A stretch of DNA of 64,000 nt from CAZHHH01 sp052400685 (GTDB lineage Bacteria; Bacteroidota; Bacteroidia; Bacteroidales; Marinilabiliaceae), in assembly GCA_052400685.1 (NCBI GenBank), contig JBQTGJ010000004.1; one strand, written 5' to 3'. Below, piece by piece: positions 1-8,503 of the stretch. A program made the translations under genes and the position numbers. Each line of letters begins with the position of its first letter. The first letter of the stretch is position 1. The notes under the pieces were generated by a model. That model saw only the letters and a list, made by a program, of their open reading frames with translations, made no database searches and was not told the DNA's origin.

Positions 1-753
1 CTGCCATTGCAGAGCCTTTTCGTATCTTCTCTCATCCCGGTATATCCTGCTAATATTCAGGTATATTTTAAGCAAACAGTAACTGTTGCCGGTCTCGTTA
101 CAAATATTCATACTTTTAACATAATATTTGTAAGCTTCAGAAATAAAGCCCATACGACGATTTGCTGCAGCTAACATATATAGATACGAATCACGATCCT
201 CTTTAATGCCATTGATTTCTAAAATACTATCGGCTTTTAGTATATAATATTGTCCTTCTTTATACTTTTCCTGAAACATTAAAAATAACCCCTGAGCGCC
301 AAAACAGCCAGCCTCAAATGATGGATCTTTTAATTTTTTGGATAGTTTGTTGGCTTCTGCCAGATATTTATTAAAAGCACCCACATGATTCAGTTCTGCT
401 GCATCGCGGGCTGCATTAATACAAAAAAAGAATTTCAGGGGTGTATCCTTTTTTAAATAGGAAAACCCATTCTCAAAACAAGTCAAAGAACTATCAATCT
501 GCTTTTTTTTTCGATAATCAACTGCCTTTACATACTCAATTTTAGCTTTACTTTCGTTTGAAGCAGGTAGTCGTGAATATGCCTCTGCTTTATCAATGTA
601 GTAAGATGGGGGTTTTTGCAGGCTTCTGGCATTAATTTTTGCCTCAGTAAAAATCTTGTCGATATTTAAATCCGTTTCATTAGTGCTTTTATTGATACAA
701 CCATATCCCATTACAAGCCATAATAAAAACAAAAACAATTTCGCTTGCTTCAT
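1..753 (-). CDS. TPR-type lipoprotein, 5' part only (runs off the left edge)
   Basis: An open frame of 251 codons runs from an ATG at 753-751 to the window edge with no stop. It starts MKQAKLFLFLLWLVMGYGC, a basic and hydrophobic signal ending in a cysteine at residue 19 that suits a lipoprotein, though the lipobox is not textbook. The rest is helical and rich in Ala, Tyr and Leu, with units such as AAANRRMGFISEAYKYY and ISRIYRDERRYEKALQWQ that look like tetratricopeptide repeats. Bacteroidota TPR lipoproteins of this build often continue into a transmembrane helix and a LuxR or histidine-kinase output domain, but that part lies outside. A run of ten G directly precedes the ATG (see findings). 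Function unknown. Confidence 0.75.
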   Translation of the reverse strand, partial: MKQAKLFLFLLWLVMGYGCINKSTNETDLNIDKIFTEAKINARSLQKPPSYYIDKAEAYSRLPASNESKAKIEYVKAVDYRKKKQIDSSLTCFENGFSYLKKDTPLKFFFCINAARDAAELNHVGAFNKYLAEANKLSKKLKDPSFEAGCFGAQGLFLMFQEKYKEGQYYILKADSILEINGIKEDRDSYLYMLAAANRRMGFISEAYKYYVKSMNICNETGNSYCLLKIYLNISRIYRDERRYEKALQWQ

Positions 754-1387
754 CCCCCCCCCCTTAATTATTTATGTATTACTAAAAATCAGCCCGATTT
801 CATGTGAAGATAATCCCCCCTTTGCCGGCAGGTGACAAAAATACATATTAATATCTTTCTTATAGTTAGAACCTGTTTATAAAGTTCGACGTCATGCTTG
901 CTCTCAAAACAATCATTTACACAAGGAAACTCACATTTTTCGAACAGACGTTAGAGTCGTTTTACCCGGTTTGGATTGATGAGGGGTCATCTGTTCCGGG
1001 CATTGAACACTTCCAAATGATAGCATTGCTGCTGTTTAGCCGGCATAACAAAAATCGCGGATCGTACTGCCAAATAAATATTGTGCCGCTCAGGAAAAAG
1101 ACACAAAACAAAATTAATAACCCACTGCCCGGAATTTTTAATACTTCAATATTTGAATACCGGCTTTTACTCGACCACTTAACAGCTGCTACCATCAATT
1201 CGTTACCAAAATGTAATATTTTTTCTTCAATTCCACATTCAGGTCATATTGATCTCAAACAGGACTTCCGAACCCTGATTTAACACCTTAACAAACAGTG
1301 TTATATATTTATTAGTAAGAACAATAAAGGGTGGCACAGTTTTTATCTATACCATAGAGAACTTAAGTATAACCAAAACAATTCGCT
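754..1387. other. Intergenic region upstream of nifE (634 bp)
   Basis: Divergent spacer between the TPR lipoprotein gene and nifE. It holds a partial copy of repeat R1 at about 867-960. The rest is AT-rich with no convincing gene: the open frames on either strand here overlap the repeat and resemble nothing recognised. No clear nif-type sigma-54 promoter was found; a TGGCAC at 1332-1337 lacks the matching GC twelve bases on. Confidence 0.6.
867..960 (+). repeat. R1 intergenic repeat, copy 1 (left part)
   Basis: Shows the R1 left end (TAGAACCTGTTTATAAAG) and core (ATCATTTACACAAGGAAACT, then CACATTTTTCGAAC) but no clear right end. See the R1 finding for the family. Confidence 0.6.
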
Positions 1388-2731
1388 ATGGCCGATTATA
1401 TTCTCACCGAACGAAAGAAACAGATTGGCCGGGCCGGAAACGACACCGGTACCATTGTCTGCAATAAACCAAGTCTGGCCGGCAGTGTGAGTCAAAGGGC
1501 CTGCGTTTTCTGCGGATCAAGAGTTGTACTTTATCCCATCGCCGATGCCCTGCACCTGATTCATGGGCCCATTGGCTGTGCAGCCTACACCTGGGACATA
1601 CGAGGGGCTTTGTCATCAGGACCCGAACTACACCGCATGAGTTTTTCCACCGACCTTTCGGAGAAAGAGGTAATTTTTGGCGGTGAAACCAAATTATATG
1701 ACAACCTGATTGAACTGATAAACCATTACCAACCGCGGGCCGCCTTTGTCTACTCAACCTGTATTGTGGGCATTATAGGTGATGATGTAGAACGAATCTG
1801 CCGGCAGGTAGAACGTGAAAAACATATTCCCATTTTACCGGTTCAGGCACCCGGATTTCAGGGCTCCAAAAAAGATGGTTATAAAGTGGCCTGCGAAGCC
1901 TTATTTAAGCTGGTAGGAACACTAGACCTCCCTGTTCCCAAATACAGCATTAACATACTTGGCGACTTCAATCTGGCAGGCGAACTATGGATATTAATGG
2001 ATTATTACAAACGTATGGGCATTCATGTTAATGCCACCATCACAGGCGACGGACGGGTAGATGCCATTCGTAATGCCCACAATGCCGCTCTCAACGTCGT
2101 GCAATGTTCAGGCTCCATGATTCATCTGGCCCGCATGATGAAAGAAAAATATGGCACACCTTTCATGCATGTATCTTATTTCGGCATAGAAGATATGTCG
2201 GATGCGCTTTATGAAGTTGCCAAATTCTTTAAAAGCGAAGAACTAATGGACAAGGCACGCGCCATTGTAAGTGAAGAAGTGAGTCGTTTATTACCAGACC
2301 TTCAGTGGTATAAGAAAAAATTACAAGGTAAAAAAGCCGCGATATATGTCGGAGGAGCATTCAAAGCAATATCGCTCATAAAAGCGCTACGGTTGATTGG
2401 CGTTAAAACGGTTATTGTCGGTTCGCAGACAGGCAATGCCGACGATTACGAAATACTGAAAAAACTGAGCGACGAAGATACCATTATTGTAGACGACTCC
2501 AACCCGGTTGAACTCTCGCACTTTGTAAAAGAAAAGAAAGCTGATGTTTTTATAGGAGGCGTAAAAGAACGTCCCATTGCACATAAAATAGGCATTGGAT
2601 TTTGTGATCATAACCACGAACGAAAGGAAGCCCTGGCCGGATATGTAGGGATGATGAATTTTGCCCGGGAAATATACGCCACGGTTATGAGTCCCGTATG
2701 GAAATTCACCAATGCTTCAAACAAAGGGTAG
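1388..2731 (+). CDS. nifE: Nitrogenase FeMo-cofactor scaffold protein NifE
   Basis: 447 aa, the usual NifE length. NifE and NifN form the heterotetramer on which NifB-co is matured to FeMo-co before transfer to the NifDK apoprotein. The N-terminus carries the NifE-type block with Cys39 and Cys42 (ACVFCGSRVVLYPIADALH) followed by HGPIGCA with Cys64, the positions corresponding to the P-cluster-like cluster ligands. A later YSTCIVGIIGDD segment matches the conserved cysteine loop of the NifD/NifE fold. The ATG at 1388 begins the first gene of a run nifE-nifN-nifB-fdx-nifV on the same strand. nifH, nifD and nifK are not upstream in this window, so cofactor assembly and structural genes are separated here. 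Confidence 0.93.
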   Translation: MADYILTERKKQIGRAGNDTGTIVCNKPSLAGSVSQRACVFCGSRVVLYPIADALHLIHGPIGCAAYTWDIRGALSSGPELHRMSFSTDLSEKEVIFGGETKLYDNLIELINHYQPRAAFVYSTCIVGIIGDDVERICRQVEREKHIPILPVQAPGFQGSKKDGYKVACEALFKLVGTLDLPVPKYSINILGDFNLAGELWILMDYYKRMGIHVNATITGDGRVDAIRNAHNAALNVVQCSGSMIHLARMMKEKYGTPFMHVSYFGIEDMSDALYEVAKFFKSEELMDKARAIVSEEVSRLLPDLQWYKKKLQGKKAAIYVGGAFKAISLIKALRLIGVKTVIVGSQTGNADDYEILKKLSDEDTIIVDDSNPVELSHFVKEKKADVFIGGVKERPIAHKIGIGFCDHNHERKEALAGYVGMMNFAREIYATVMSPVWKFTNASNKG

Positions 2732-2746
2732 ATTAATATTCAGGAT

Positions 2747-2790
2747 TAACAGGATGCGGGTATTTCCCCATCCTGTTATCTACCTTTTTT
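2747..2790 (+). terminator. Hairpin between nifE and nifN, terminator-like
   Basis: Inverted repeat TTAACAGGATG(C)GGG with CCCCATCCTGTTAT, followed a few bases later by a T-run. It sits in the 79 bp nifE-nifN gap of what should be one operon, so it may act as a partial terminator or mRNA-processing or stability hairpin rather than an operon end. Confidence 0.5.
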
Positions 2791-2810
2791 ATCCATAAAA
2801 ACAAGACATT

Positions 2811-4229
2811 ATGTTTGACACTAATAATACACCAACCGTTTCATTAATCGCCGACAACAGATTAAAAACCAGCAGCACACGTAATGCCTGCAAATTATGC
2901 GCGCCACTGGGTGCCTCACTGGTATTTAAAGGCATTGAAGGCTGCGTGCCACTTATCCATGGTTCGCAAGGGTGCAGCACTTATATCCGCAGGTATATGA
3001 TTAGTCATTACAAAGAACCGGTGGATATCGCTTCAACTAACTTTAGTGAAGAAAGTGCGGTATTTGGTGGTGGGGCCAATTTTTTCACGGGAATAGAAAA
3101 TATCATTCAACAGTATCACCCCAAAGTAATAGGGATTGCAACAACCTGCCTGAGTGAAACCATCGGGGAAGATGTTCCGGGCCTCATTCGCGATTACACA
3201 GAACAATATAGCGACGCCAGCACGCCTGAATTTATTAATGCCTCAACGCCAAGTTACTGCGGAACTCATATCAACGGTTTTCAGGAGGCCTGCATTTCAA
3301 CCGTGGCACATTATGCTCAAAAAAATGATTGTCAAGACCATATCAATTTGTTTCCGGGATTCGTTTCGCCTGCCGACATCCGGCATTTGAAAGAAATTGT
3401 GACCGATATGAATATTGATGCCACCATCTTCCCGGATTACTCTCAAACGCTTGATAATGTACACACCAACGAATATGAACTGATTCCTTCGGGAGGCACC
3501 CCGGTCAAAAGACTTCAGATGACCGGAAATGCACGGGCTACGATTGAATTTGGGACGGTATTTAATAAAGGCAACAGCCGAAAAAAATCAATACACCAGG
3601 TTAATAGTGCCGGCGAATGGCTTGAAACCAACTGTGATGTGCCGCGCAAAGCATTGACTTTACCCATTGGCATTGAGGCAACCGACCGTTTTTTTCAAAC
3701 GTTGGCGCAGTTATCAGGTAACGAAACACCTGCCAAATATCAGGCAGAACGAGGACGACTTATTGATGCTTATGTGGACGCTCATAAATATTTATTTGGG
3801 AAAAGAGTTGTACTGTATGGCGAAGAAGACTTAGTAATAGCATTGACAATATTTTTGCTGGAAATTGGAATGAAACCGGTATTGGTAGCCTCAGGCGCCA
3901 CCGGTGGTACCATAAAAAAAGCTCTGGCTCCCTATCTTAATGAAGCGGATGAACCGATTGTTGCAGACAGTTCCGACTTTGCCACGATAAGGGAGCTTAT
4001 GAAAGATTTAAAGGCCGATATTTTAATTGGAAACAGTAAGGGATATTACATCAGCCGGGAATTTAAAATTCCTTTGGTACGACTGGGTTTTCCCATACAC
4101 GACCGTTTAGGGGCTTCACGGATACACCATATAGGATACCGTGGCACACAGGAATTATTCGACCGTATCGTAAATGCCCTTATCGAATACAAACAGGAAA
4201 ACAGCCCGGTAGGCTATAAATATATATAG
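2811..4229 (+). CDS. nifN: Nitrogenase FeMo-cofactor scaffold protein NifN
   Basis: 472 aa, slightly longer than a typical NifN. It is the beta-like partner of NifE. Visible hallmarks are RNACKLCAPLGASLVFKGIE (Cys27, Cys30), then GCVPLIHGSQGCSTYIRR (Cys45, Cys55) and a FSEESAVFGGG segment, the arrangement found in NifN and NifK. The gene is much closer to NifN because it follows nifE directly and lacks the long N-terminal extension of many NifK proteins. Its TAG stop codon (4227-4229) forms the first three bases of repeat R1 copy 2, which fills the gap to nifB. Confidence 0.88.
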   Translation: MFDTNNTPTVSLIADNRLKTSSTRNACKLCAPLGASLVFKGIEGCVPLIHGSQGCSTYIRRYMISHYKEPVDIASTNFSEESAVFGGGANFFTGIENIIQQYHPKVIGIATTCLSETIGEDVPGLIRDYTEQYSDASTPEFINASTPSYCGTHINGFQEACISTVAHYAQKNDCQDHINLFPGFVSPADIRHLKEIVTDMNIDATIFPDYSQTLDNVHTNEYELIPSGGTPVKRLQMTGNARATIEFGTVFNKGNSRKKSIHQVNSAGEWLETNCDVPRKALTLPIGIEATDRFFQTLAQLSGNETPAKYQAERGRLIDAYVDAHKYLFGKRVVLYGEEDLVIALTIFLLEIGMKPVLVASGATGGTIKKALAPYLNEADEPIVADSSDFATIRELMKDLKADILIGNSKGYYISREFKIPLVRLGFPIHDRLGASRIHHIGYRGTQELFDRIVNALIEYKQENSPVGYKYI

Positions 4230-4352
4230 TGCTTGCAAAAAAAAACAACTTCGGCGTTATGCTTGTCCTTAAAATGGTCATTTACGGGAGTAAACTCACA
4301 TTTTTCGGACTTCGTAAGCCTTGAATTTGAACATTTCTTATCAAGCACCTGA
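4227..4352 (+). repeat. R1 intergenic repeat, copy 2 (between nifN and nifB)
   Basis: Left end TAGTGCTTGCAAAA, right end TCAAGCACCTGA, and a core of CATTTACGGGAGTAAACTC then CACATTTTTCGGACTTCG. The TAG of the left end is the nifN stop codon. Full-length copy of about 126 bp. Confidence 0.8.
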
Positions 4353-4479
4353 ATTTTATTGCTGATACGATATAACCAACAAGCCTCTAAAAGGGGGATA
4401 CACGAAAAAGATAAAATATCGGCGCGCACATTGATTTCAAATAATCCAGTTAACAATCACACCGAAAAAAAACCGACCT

Positions 4480-5751
4480 ATGAATACAACCGAGACAAAC
4501 AAAGCCGCCCATCCGTGCTTCGACGAAAAAGCCAAACATACACATGCAAGAGTTCATTTACCTGTAGCACCTCAATGTAATATTCAATGCAACTATTGTA
4601 ACCGCAAATACGACTGCGTCAACGAAAGCCGGCCCGGCGTTACATCAACAGTGTTGGAGCCATTTCAGGCTTTTGAATATTTCAGAGCTCTTAACGATAA
4701 ACTGGACAACCTCTCGGTGGTAGGTATTGCAGGCCCCGGCGATCCCTTTGCCAACCCGGAAGAAACCATTGAAACCATGCGCCTGATTAAAGCTGCCTAC
4801 CCCGAAAAAATATTCTGTCTGTCGACCAACGGCTTAAACCTGTTTCCCTACATCCCGCGTATTGCAGCCATCGGGGTGTCGCATGTCACACTGACCATTA
4901 ATGCCGTAGATCCGGATATAACAGCAGGTGTTTACAAATGGGTGCGGTTCAACAAACACGTTTACCGCGGCCGTGAGGCTGCACGGGTATTGCTGGCGCA
5001 ACAATTAAAATGTATTCCGGAGCTGAAGGCACACGGCATCACGGTTAAAATAAACTCGGTGCTCATTCCTGGCGTAAATGATGAACATCTGCCTGAAGTC
5101 TCCAAATTTTGTGCTGAGCTGGGAGCCGATATTATCAATTGCATTCCACTTATACCAACAAAAGACACGCCTTTTGAAAACCTCCCTAAGCCCGATAATA
5201 AAATGGTCTTTAAAGTCCGCCATCAGGCTTCGGAATTTCTCCCGTTAATGACACACTGTGCCCGTTGCCGGGCCGATGCTGCCGGACTTTTGGGACACGA
5301 TTTAAAAGATACCCATGTTATGCTGAAAGAATTTGCACAACGACAGCCTTTCGATGAAAAAGAAAGACCTTATGTTGCTGTGGGCACGCAGGAAGGACTC
5401 CTTGTCAACCAGCATCTGGGCGAAATACGCACATTTTACATTTTTCGTCAATCACCCAAAGGGTTTCAGCTGGTGGAAGAACGACCAGCTCCCGGCGCAG
5501 GCGCAGGCGACAGTCGCTGGCACAATCTGGCAGAAACAATGAAAGACTGCCGGGCTCTTCTCATTTCAGGAATCGGCGACAACCCAAAATCAATTATTGG
5601 CAATACCGGTATTCGCATCATTGAGATGACCGGACTCATTGACGAAGGATTAGAAGGCGTTTACAACAACCGCCCCATCAGAAGCATTGCCAGACAAGAT
5701 GCCTTTAAATGTGGCAGCGCATGCCGTGGTAACGCCCAGGGATGTGCATAA
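4480..5751 (+). CDS. nifB: NifB: radical-SAM FeMo-cofactor precursor synthase with C-terminal NifX-like domain
   Basis: 423 aa. NifB fuses two 4Fe-4S clusters and inserts carbide to make NifB-co, the first committed step of FeMo-co synthesis. The radical SAM motif is CNIQCNYC with Cys33, Cys37 and Cys40, inside the NifB signature HPCFDEKAKHTHARVHLPVA, and NESRPGV follows. Residues from about 300 to the end form a NifX/NafY-type cofactor-binding domain (PYVAVGTQEGLLVNQHLGE ... FYIF), so this is the two-domain form of the enzyme. The start at 4480 gives the usual N-terminus. R1 copy 2 lies upstream and R2 copy 1 downstream, so the operon is interrupted by repeats but stays on one strand. Confidence 0.96.
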   Translation: MNTTETNKAAHPCFDEKAKHTHARVHLPVAPQCNIQCNYCNRKYDCVNESRPGVTSTVLEPFQAFEYFRALNDKLDNLSVVGIAGPGDPFANPEETIETMRLIKAAYPEKIFCLSTNGLNLFPYIPRIAAIGVSHVTLTINAVDPDITAGVYKWVRFNKHVYRGREAARVLLAQQLKCIPELKAHGITVKINSVLIPGVNDEHLPEVSKFCAELGADIINCIPLIPTKDTPFENLPKPDNKMVFKVRHQASEFLPLMTHCARCRADAAGLLGHDLKDTHVMLKEFAQRQPFDEKERPYVAVGTQEGLLVNQHLGEIRTFYIFRQSPKGFQLVEERPAPGAGAGDSRWHNLAETMKDCRALLISGIGDNPKSIIGNTGIRIIEMTGLIDEGLEGVYNNRPIRSIARQDAFKCGSACRGNAQGCA

Positions 5752-5822
5752 AAACAAGTTCAATAATTAAGGTCTGTCTTATCAAGACGGCAGTTTGGCT
5801 CAAAATTTACAAATAAACCAAG

Positions 5823-5918
5823 CATGAAACAAGCATGATAAAAATGTCTCACACAGAAGGATCATTATTTCATAAGAGTTCCATGTGACAACAAAACTCA
5901 AACACAAAACACATGAAA
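5823..5918 (+). repeat. R2 repeat, copy 1 (ends on the ferredoxin start codon)
   Basis: Unit beginning CATGAAACAAGC, with core TCACACAGAAGGA and GAGTTCCATGTGAC, ending ACATGAAA. The ATG in this right edge is the start codon of the 2Fe-2S ferredoxin gene at 5913. Related copies lie at 13123-13318 (tandem pair) and 30706-30802. Confidence 0.75.
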
Positions 5919-6221
5919 AAACCGACTTATCACATTTTGGTCTGCAACTCATTCAGAGGCGCAGGCGATGCCAACGGGGCTTGCAAAAAAAAAGGAGCAC
6001 CACAATTAATGCAGTACATCACCGAAGAAGCCACCGACCGGGGCCTTGACGTAGCAGTGACATCTACCGGCTGTCTCAATGTTTGCTCCGAAGGACCCGT
6101 CATTGTCATCCATCCCGACAATCTATGGTATGGAAAAGTTGAAACAGAAGATGCCATTGATGAAATACTTGATGCACTTGAAGGCGGTGAAATTTGTGAA
6201 AAATACCTGATTTCAGATTAA
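5913..6221 (+). CDS. Thioredoxin-like 2Fe-2S ferredoxin of nif clusters
   Basis: 102 aa. Cysteines at 11, 24, 54 and 58 follow the spacing of the Clostridium pasteurianum-type 2Fe-2S ferredoxin (one Cys near 11, one near 24, then CX3C), which has a thioredoxin-like fold; that ferredoxin is known to interact with the nitrogenase MoFe protein. Such ferredoxins commonly sit beside nifB in Bacteroidota and Clostridia. It lies between nifB and nifV, which supports a role in electron supply to nitrogenase or its cofactor assembly. The ATG is contributed by the right edge of an R2 repeat, and a strongly structured region follows before nifV. Confidence 0.88.
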   Translation: MKKPTYHILVCNSFRGAGDANGACKKKGAPQLMQYITEEATDRGLDVAVTSTGCLNVCSEGPVIVIHPDNLWYGKVETEDAIDEILDALEGGEICEKYLISD

Positions 6222-6356
6222 ACATGTACAGACCTTCATTCCCGGTCAATACTTTTCATGGTTAGTAGTAATGTTTCTTCACCGGTTGTTTCAAGGGGCT
6301 CCCGGGATATAAAGAAACGCCGGGGATGAAGGTTTTATAACGATGCTTACATGTTT
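6221..6356 (+). ncRNA. Candidate structured RNA between the ferredoxin gene and nifV
   Basis: Three nested pairings can be drawn by eye: AACATGT (6221-6227) with ACATGTT (6350-6356); ACCTTCATTCCCGG (6232-6245) with CCGGGGATGAAGGT (6320-6333), 14 pairs with one wobble; and GTTTCTT (about 6273-6279) with AAGAAAC (about 6312-6318). Together they suggest a closed multi-helix fold occupying nearly the whole gap, ending 15 bases before the nifV ATG. It may be a cis-regulatory leader of nifV. No known riboswitch family was recognised. Confidence 0.45.
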
Positions 6357-6370
6357 TAAATTTCTAAATT

Positions 6371-7585
6371 ATGAAAAAGCAGCGTACTCCCAGGTTTATA
6401 GACACCACTCTTCGGGATGGCGAACAGGCCCCAGGCGTGGTATTCTCACTGAACGACAAAATACAAATATGCCAGATGCTGGATCAAATAGGAATCACAG
6501 AAGTAGAACTGGGGATTCCGGCAATTGGGAAGCAGGAAATAGAAGAACTCAGGACGCTTAACAGTCAAGGATTTGGATTTGTAACGTCGGCCTGGAGCCG
6601 GGCGATTCTTTCCGACATCCGGAAGGCTGCACTTTCGGGCTGTGATGGTATTCACATCTCATTCCCTGTATCACCCATCCTCTTACAATCGATGGGAAAA
6701 GACACCAACTGGGTCCTTTCGCAACTTGAAAAAATTATACCTGTGGCACTCAGCCACTTTTCGTTCGTAACAGTGGGGGCGCAGGATGCCTCGAGAGCTG
6801 AGTTACCGTTTCTGCTCAACTTTATAGGACAGGTAAATGACCTGGGCGTTCATCGTATTCGGATAGCCGATACGGTAGGAATATTAACGCCATTTACTAC
6901 CCAACAAATGTTTTCGGACATATATACAATTTATCCGGATGTCTGGCTCGAATTTCATGCCCATAACGATTTAAGTCTAGCCAATGCCAATGTTCTTTCA
7001 GCTTTCAGGCAAGGCGTTGAATGCTTCAGTGTTACTATCAACGGATTGGGTGAACGTGCCGGCAATGCCGCTTTCGAAGAGGTGGTCATGGCTTTTGAAA
7101 TGGGCGAAAAAATCAACTGCGAACTGGACACCACCCTTTTTTATGAATTATCGCAAATGACGGGCGAAATAGCCAACCGACCCGTTCATCTCTCCAAACC
7201 GGTGACCGGCGGTCTGGCCTTAGCTCATGAAAGCGGTATTCACACCAATGCCATACTCCGAAACCGACAGTCGTACCAACTTATTAGTGCCCAACAAATA
7301 GGACGCGAAGAAATACCATTTATCTTTGGAAAGCACAGTGGCAGAAACAGCCTGATTCATTTCTTCAGACATTTAAATTTAGAACTCTCAGAACGTCTTA
7401 TCAATGACATTCTGAAAGAAATAAAAAATCAGGCATCCGAAAAAAAAGGTGCCCTATCGGAAATTGAAATAATGGATATTTATAACATGCTACTGCATGA
7501 AAAAACAAGCGATTTAACTTCAAATCCTGTCGTACTCATGCGCACCACCCTCAACGAAATAGAAGAAAACTGGGATAAAAGATAA
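6371..7585 (+). CDS. nifV: Homocitrate synthase NifV
   Basis: 404 aa. Condenses acetyl-CoA with 2-oxoglutarate to make (R)-homocitrate, the organic ligand of FeMo-co. The DRE-TIM metallolyase signature FIDTTLRDGEQAPGVVFS opens the protein, HAHNDLSLANAN carries the metal-binding HxH, and a central GLGERAGNA loop is typical of the homocitrate/isopropylmalate/citramalate family. The assignment as NifV rather than LeuA or CimA rests on length (no C-terminal regulatory domain) and on position at the end of nifE-N-B-fdx. The next gene (modD) is on the opposite strand, with ends only 30 bp apart. Confidence 0.92.
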   Translation: MKKQRTPRFIDTTLRDGEQAPGVVFSLNDKIQICQMLDQIGITEVELGIPAIGKQEIEELRTLNSQGFGFVTSAWSRAILSDIRKAALSGCDGIHISFPVSPILLQSMGKDTNWVLSQLEKIIPVALSHFSFVTVGAQDASRAELPFLLNFIGQVNDLGVHRIRIADTVGILTPFTTQQMFSDIYTIYPDVWLEFHAHNDLSLANANVLSAFRQGVECFSVTINGLGERAGNAAFEEVVMAFEMGEKINCELDTTLFYELSQMTGEIANRPVHLSKPVTGGLALAHESGIHTNAILRNRQSYQLISAQQIGREEIPFIFGKHSGRNSLIHFFRHLNLELSERLINDILKEIKNQASEKKGALSEIEIMDIYNMLLHEKTSDLTSNPVVLMRTTLNEIEENWDKR

Positions 7586-7615
7586 ATCCAATCAACTTGC
7601 AAACACTTTCTGCCA

Positions 7616-8473
7616 TCAAATAATCGCTGCGACTGGTTGAATATTTACGGCTATATCGGCAGGAGGTGCGTAATACATCCAGGAAGTAACCAGTACATCG
7701 GCTCCGGCTTTTATATAATCTGCAGCATTGTTAACATTAATTCCCCCGGCAGCCAACATAACCACGCGTGGATTCATTTGCCGGCATTTATTCGCGCAAA
7801 TAGCAAATTGGTCCATCGGCATTTTATCGACCTGAATGACATCAACACCGGTCTCAGCACAAAGCAACGCTTCGGCTAACGTGTGCGCTTCAACAACAAT
7901 TTTCCGCTCTTTCTGTCGGGTCCGCACTTTACTGATGACCGAACCCAACTTTTCATATCCTCCGGTAAATATCAAATGTTCACGAAATATAAGAATGGTA
8001 TCGGACAACCCGGTACGGTGAGGAATTCCACCACCTGCCATTAAAGCTTTCAGTGCCATCTTTTTTAGATACGGCGGATGTTTCCGCGTACCGGCAACGG
8101 ATACATCCGGCCTGACACTTTTAGCCATGCTCACTAATTGTGACGTACGTGTTGCAATACCCGAGGCAAACTCAATCATAACACCGCCTGTGCGCCAGAT
8201 AAGATGTACCGCCGCCGCATTGCCACGTGCGCTGAGAATCAAATCGCTTTTATTGAGATTCGTCCCTGAAGCAACCCAATTAAGAACGGTTAATCCTGCT
8301 TTGCGGTATATCCTCACAGCCTCTTCGGTACCGCAAACTGTCATGGCATCGCGCGCCGAGACTTCTATCCGGGCCGAAAAAGCATCCAGCTCCAACAAAC
8401 TGGAAGTCATATCACCGGCAGGCACATCATCTTCTATTATCCGATCAATATCGTTTTCAGTAAAATAAATCAT
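7616..8473 (-). CDS. modD: ModD, quinolinate-phosphoribosyltransferase-like molybdenum-locus protein
   Basis: 285 aa of the nicotinate-nucleotide pyrophosphorylase (NadC) fold. It shows DDVPAGDMTSSLL near the N-terminus, SVAGTRKHPPYLKKMALKAL in the middle and AAGGINVNNAADYIKAGADV near the end. ModD proteins look like NadC but occur in molybdate-transport operons, and their biochemical role is unsettled. It is the last gene of the porin-modA-modB-modC-modD set and follows modC by 30 bp. If the cell lacks another nadC this could be the NAD-pathway enzyme instead, but the neighbours favour ModD. Confidence 0.85.
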   Translation of the reverse strand: MIYFTENDIDRIIEDDVPAGDMTSSLLELDAFSARIEVSARDAMTVCGTEEAVRIYRKAGLTVLNWVASGTNLNKSDLILSARGNAAAVHLIWRTGGVMIEFASGIATRTSQLVSMAKSVRPDVSVAGTRKHPPYLKKMALKALMAGGGIPHRTGLSDTILIFREHLIFTGGYEKLGSVISKVRTRQKERKIVVEAHTLAEALLCAETGVDVIQVDKMPMDQFAICANKCRQMNPRVVMLAAGGINVNNAADYIKAGADVLVTSWMYYAPPADIAVNIQPVAAII

Positions 8474-8503
8474 GGTTATTTCTTCTTTAAATAAAAATTT
8501 AAC

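Noticed and set aside
894..1283. 129-codon open frame upstream of nifE, and a 78-codon frame on the opposite strand
   Set aside because: It starts inside R1 copy 1, has no family resemblance and no ribosome-binding site; treated as chance.
1331..1347. Sigma-54-like TGGCAC before nifE
   Set aside because: The matching GC at -12 is absent (AT at 1345-1346), so it does not meet the core rule.
6221..6356. Known Moco/Tuco riboswitch at the fdx-nifV gap
   Set aside because: I could not find the conserved loops of that family; only the pairings are supported.
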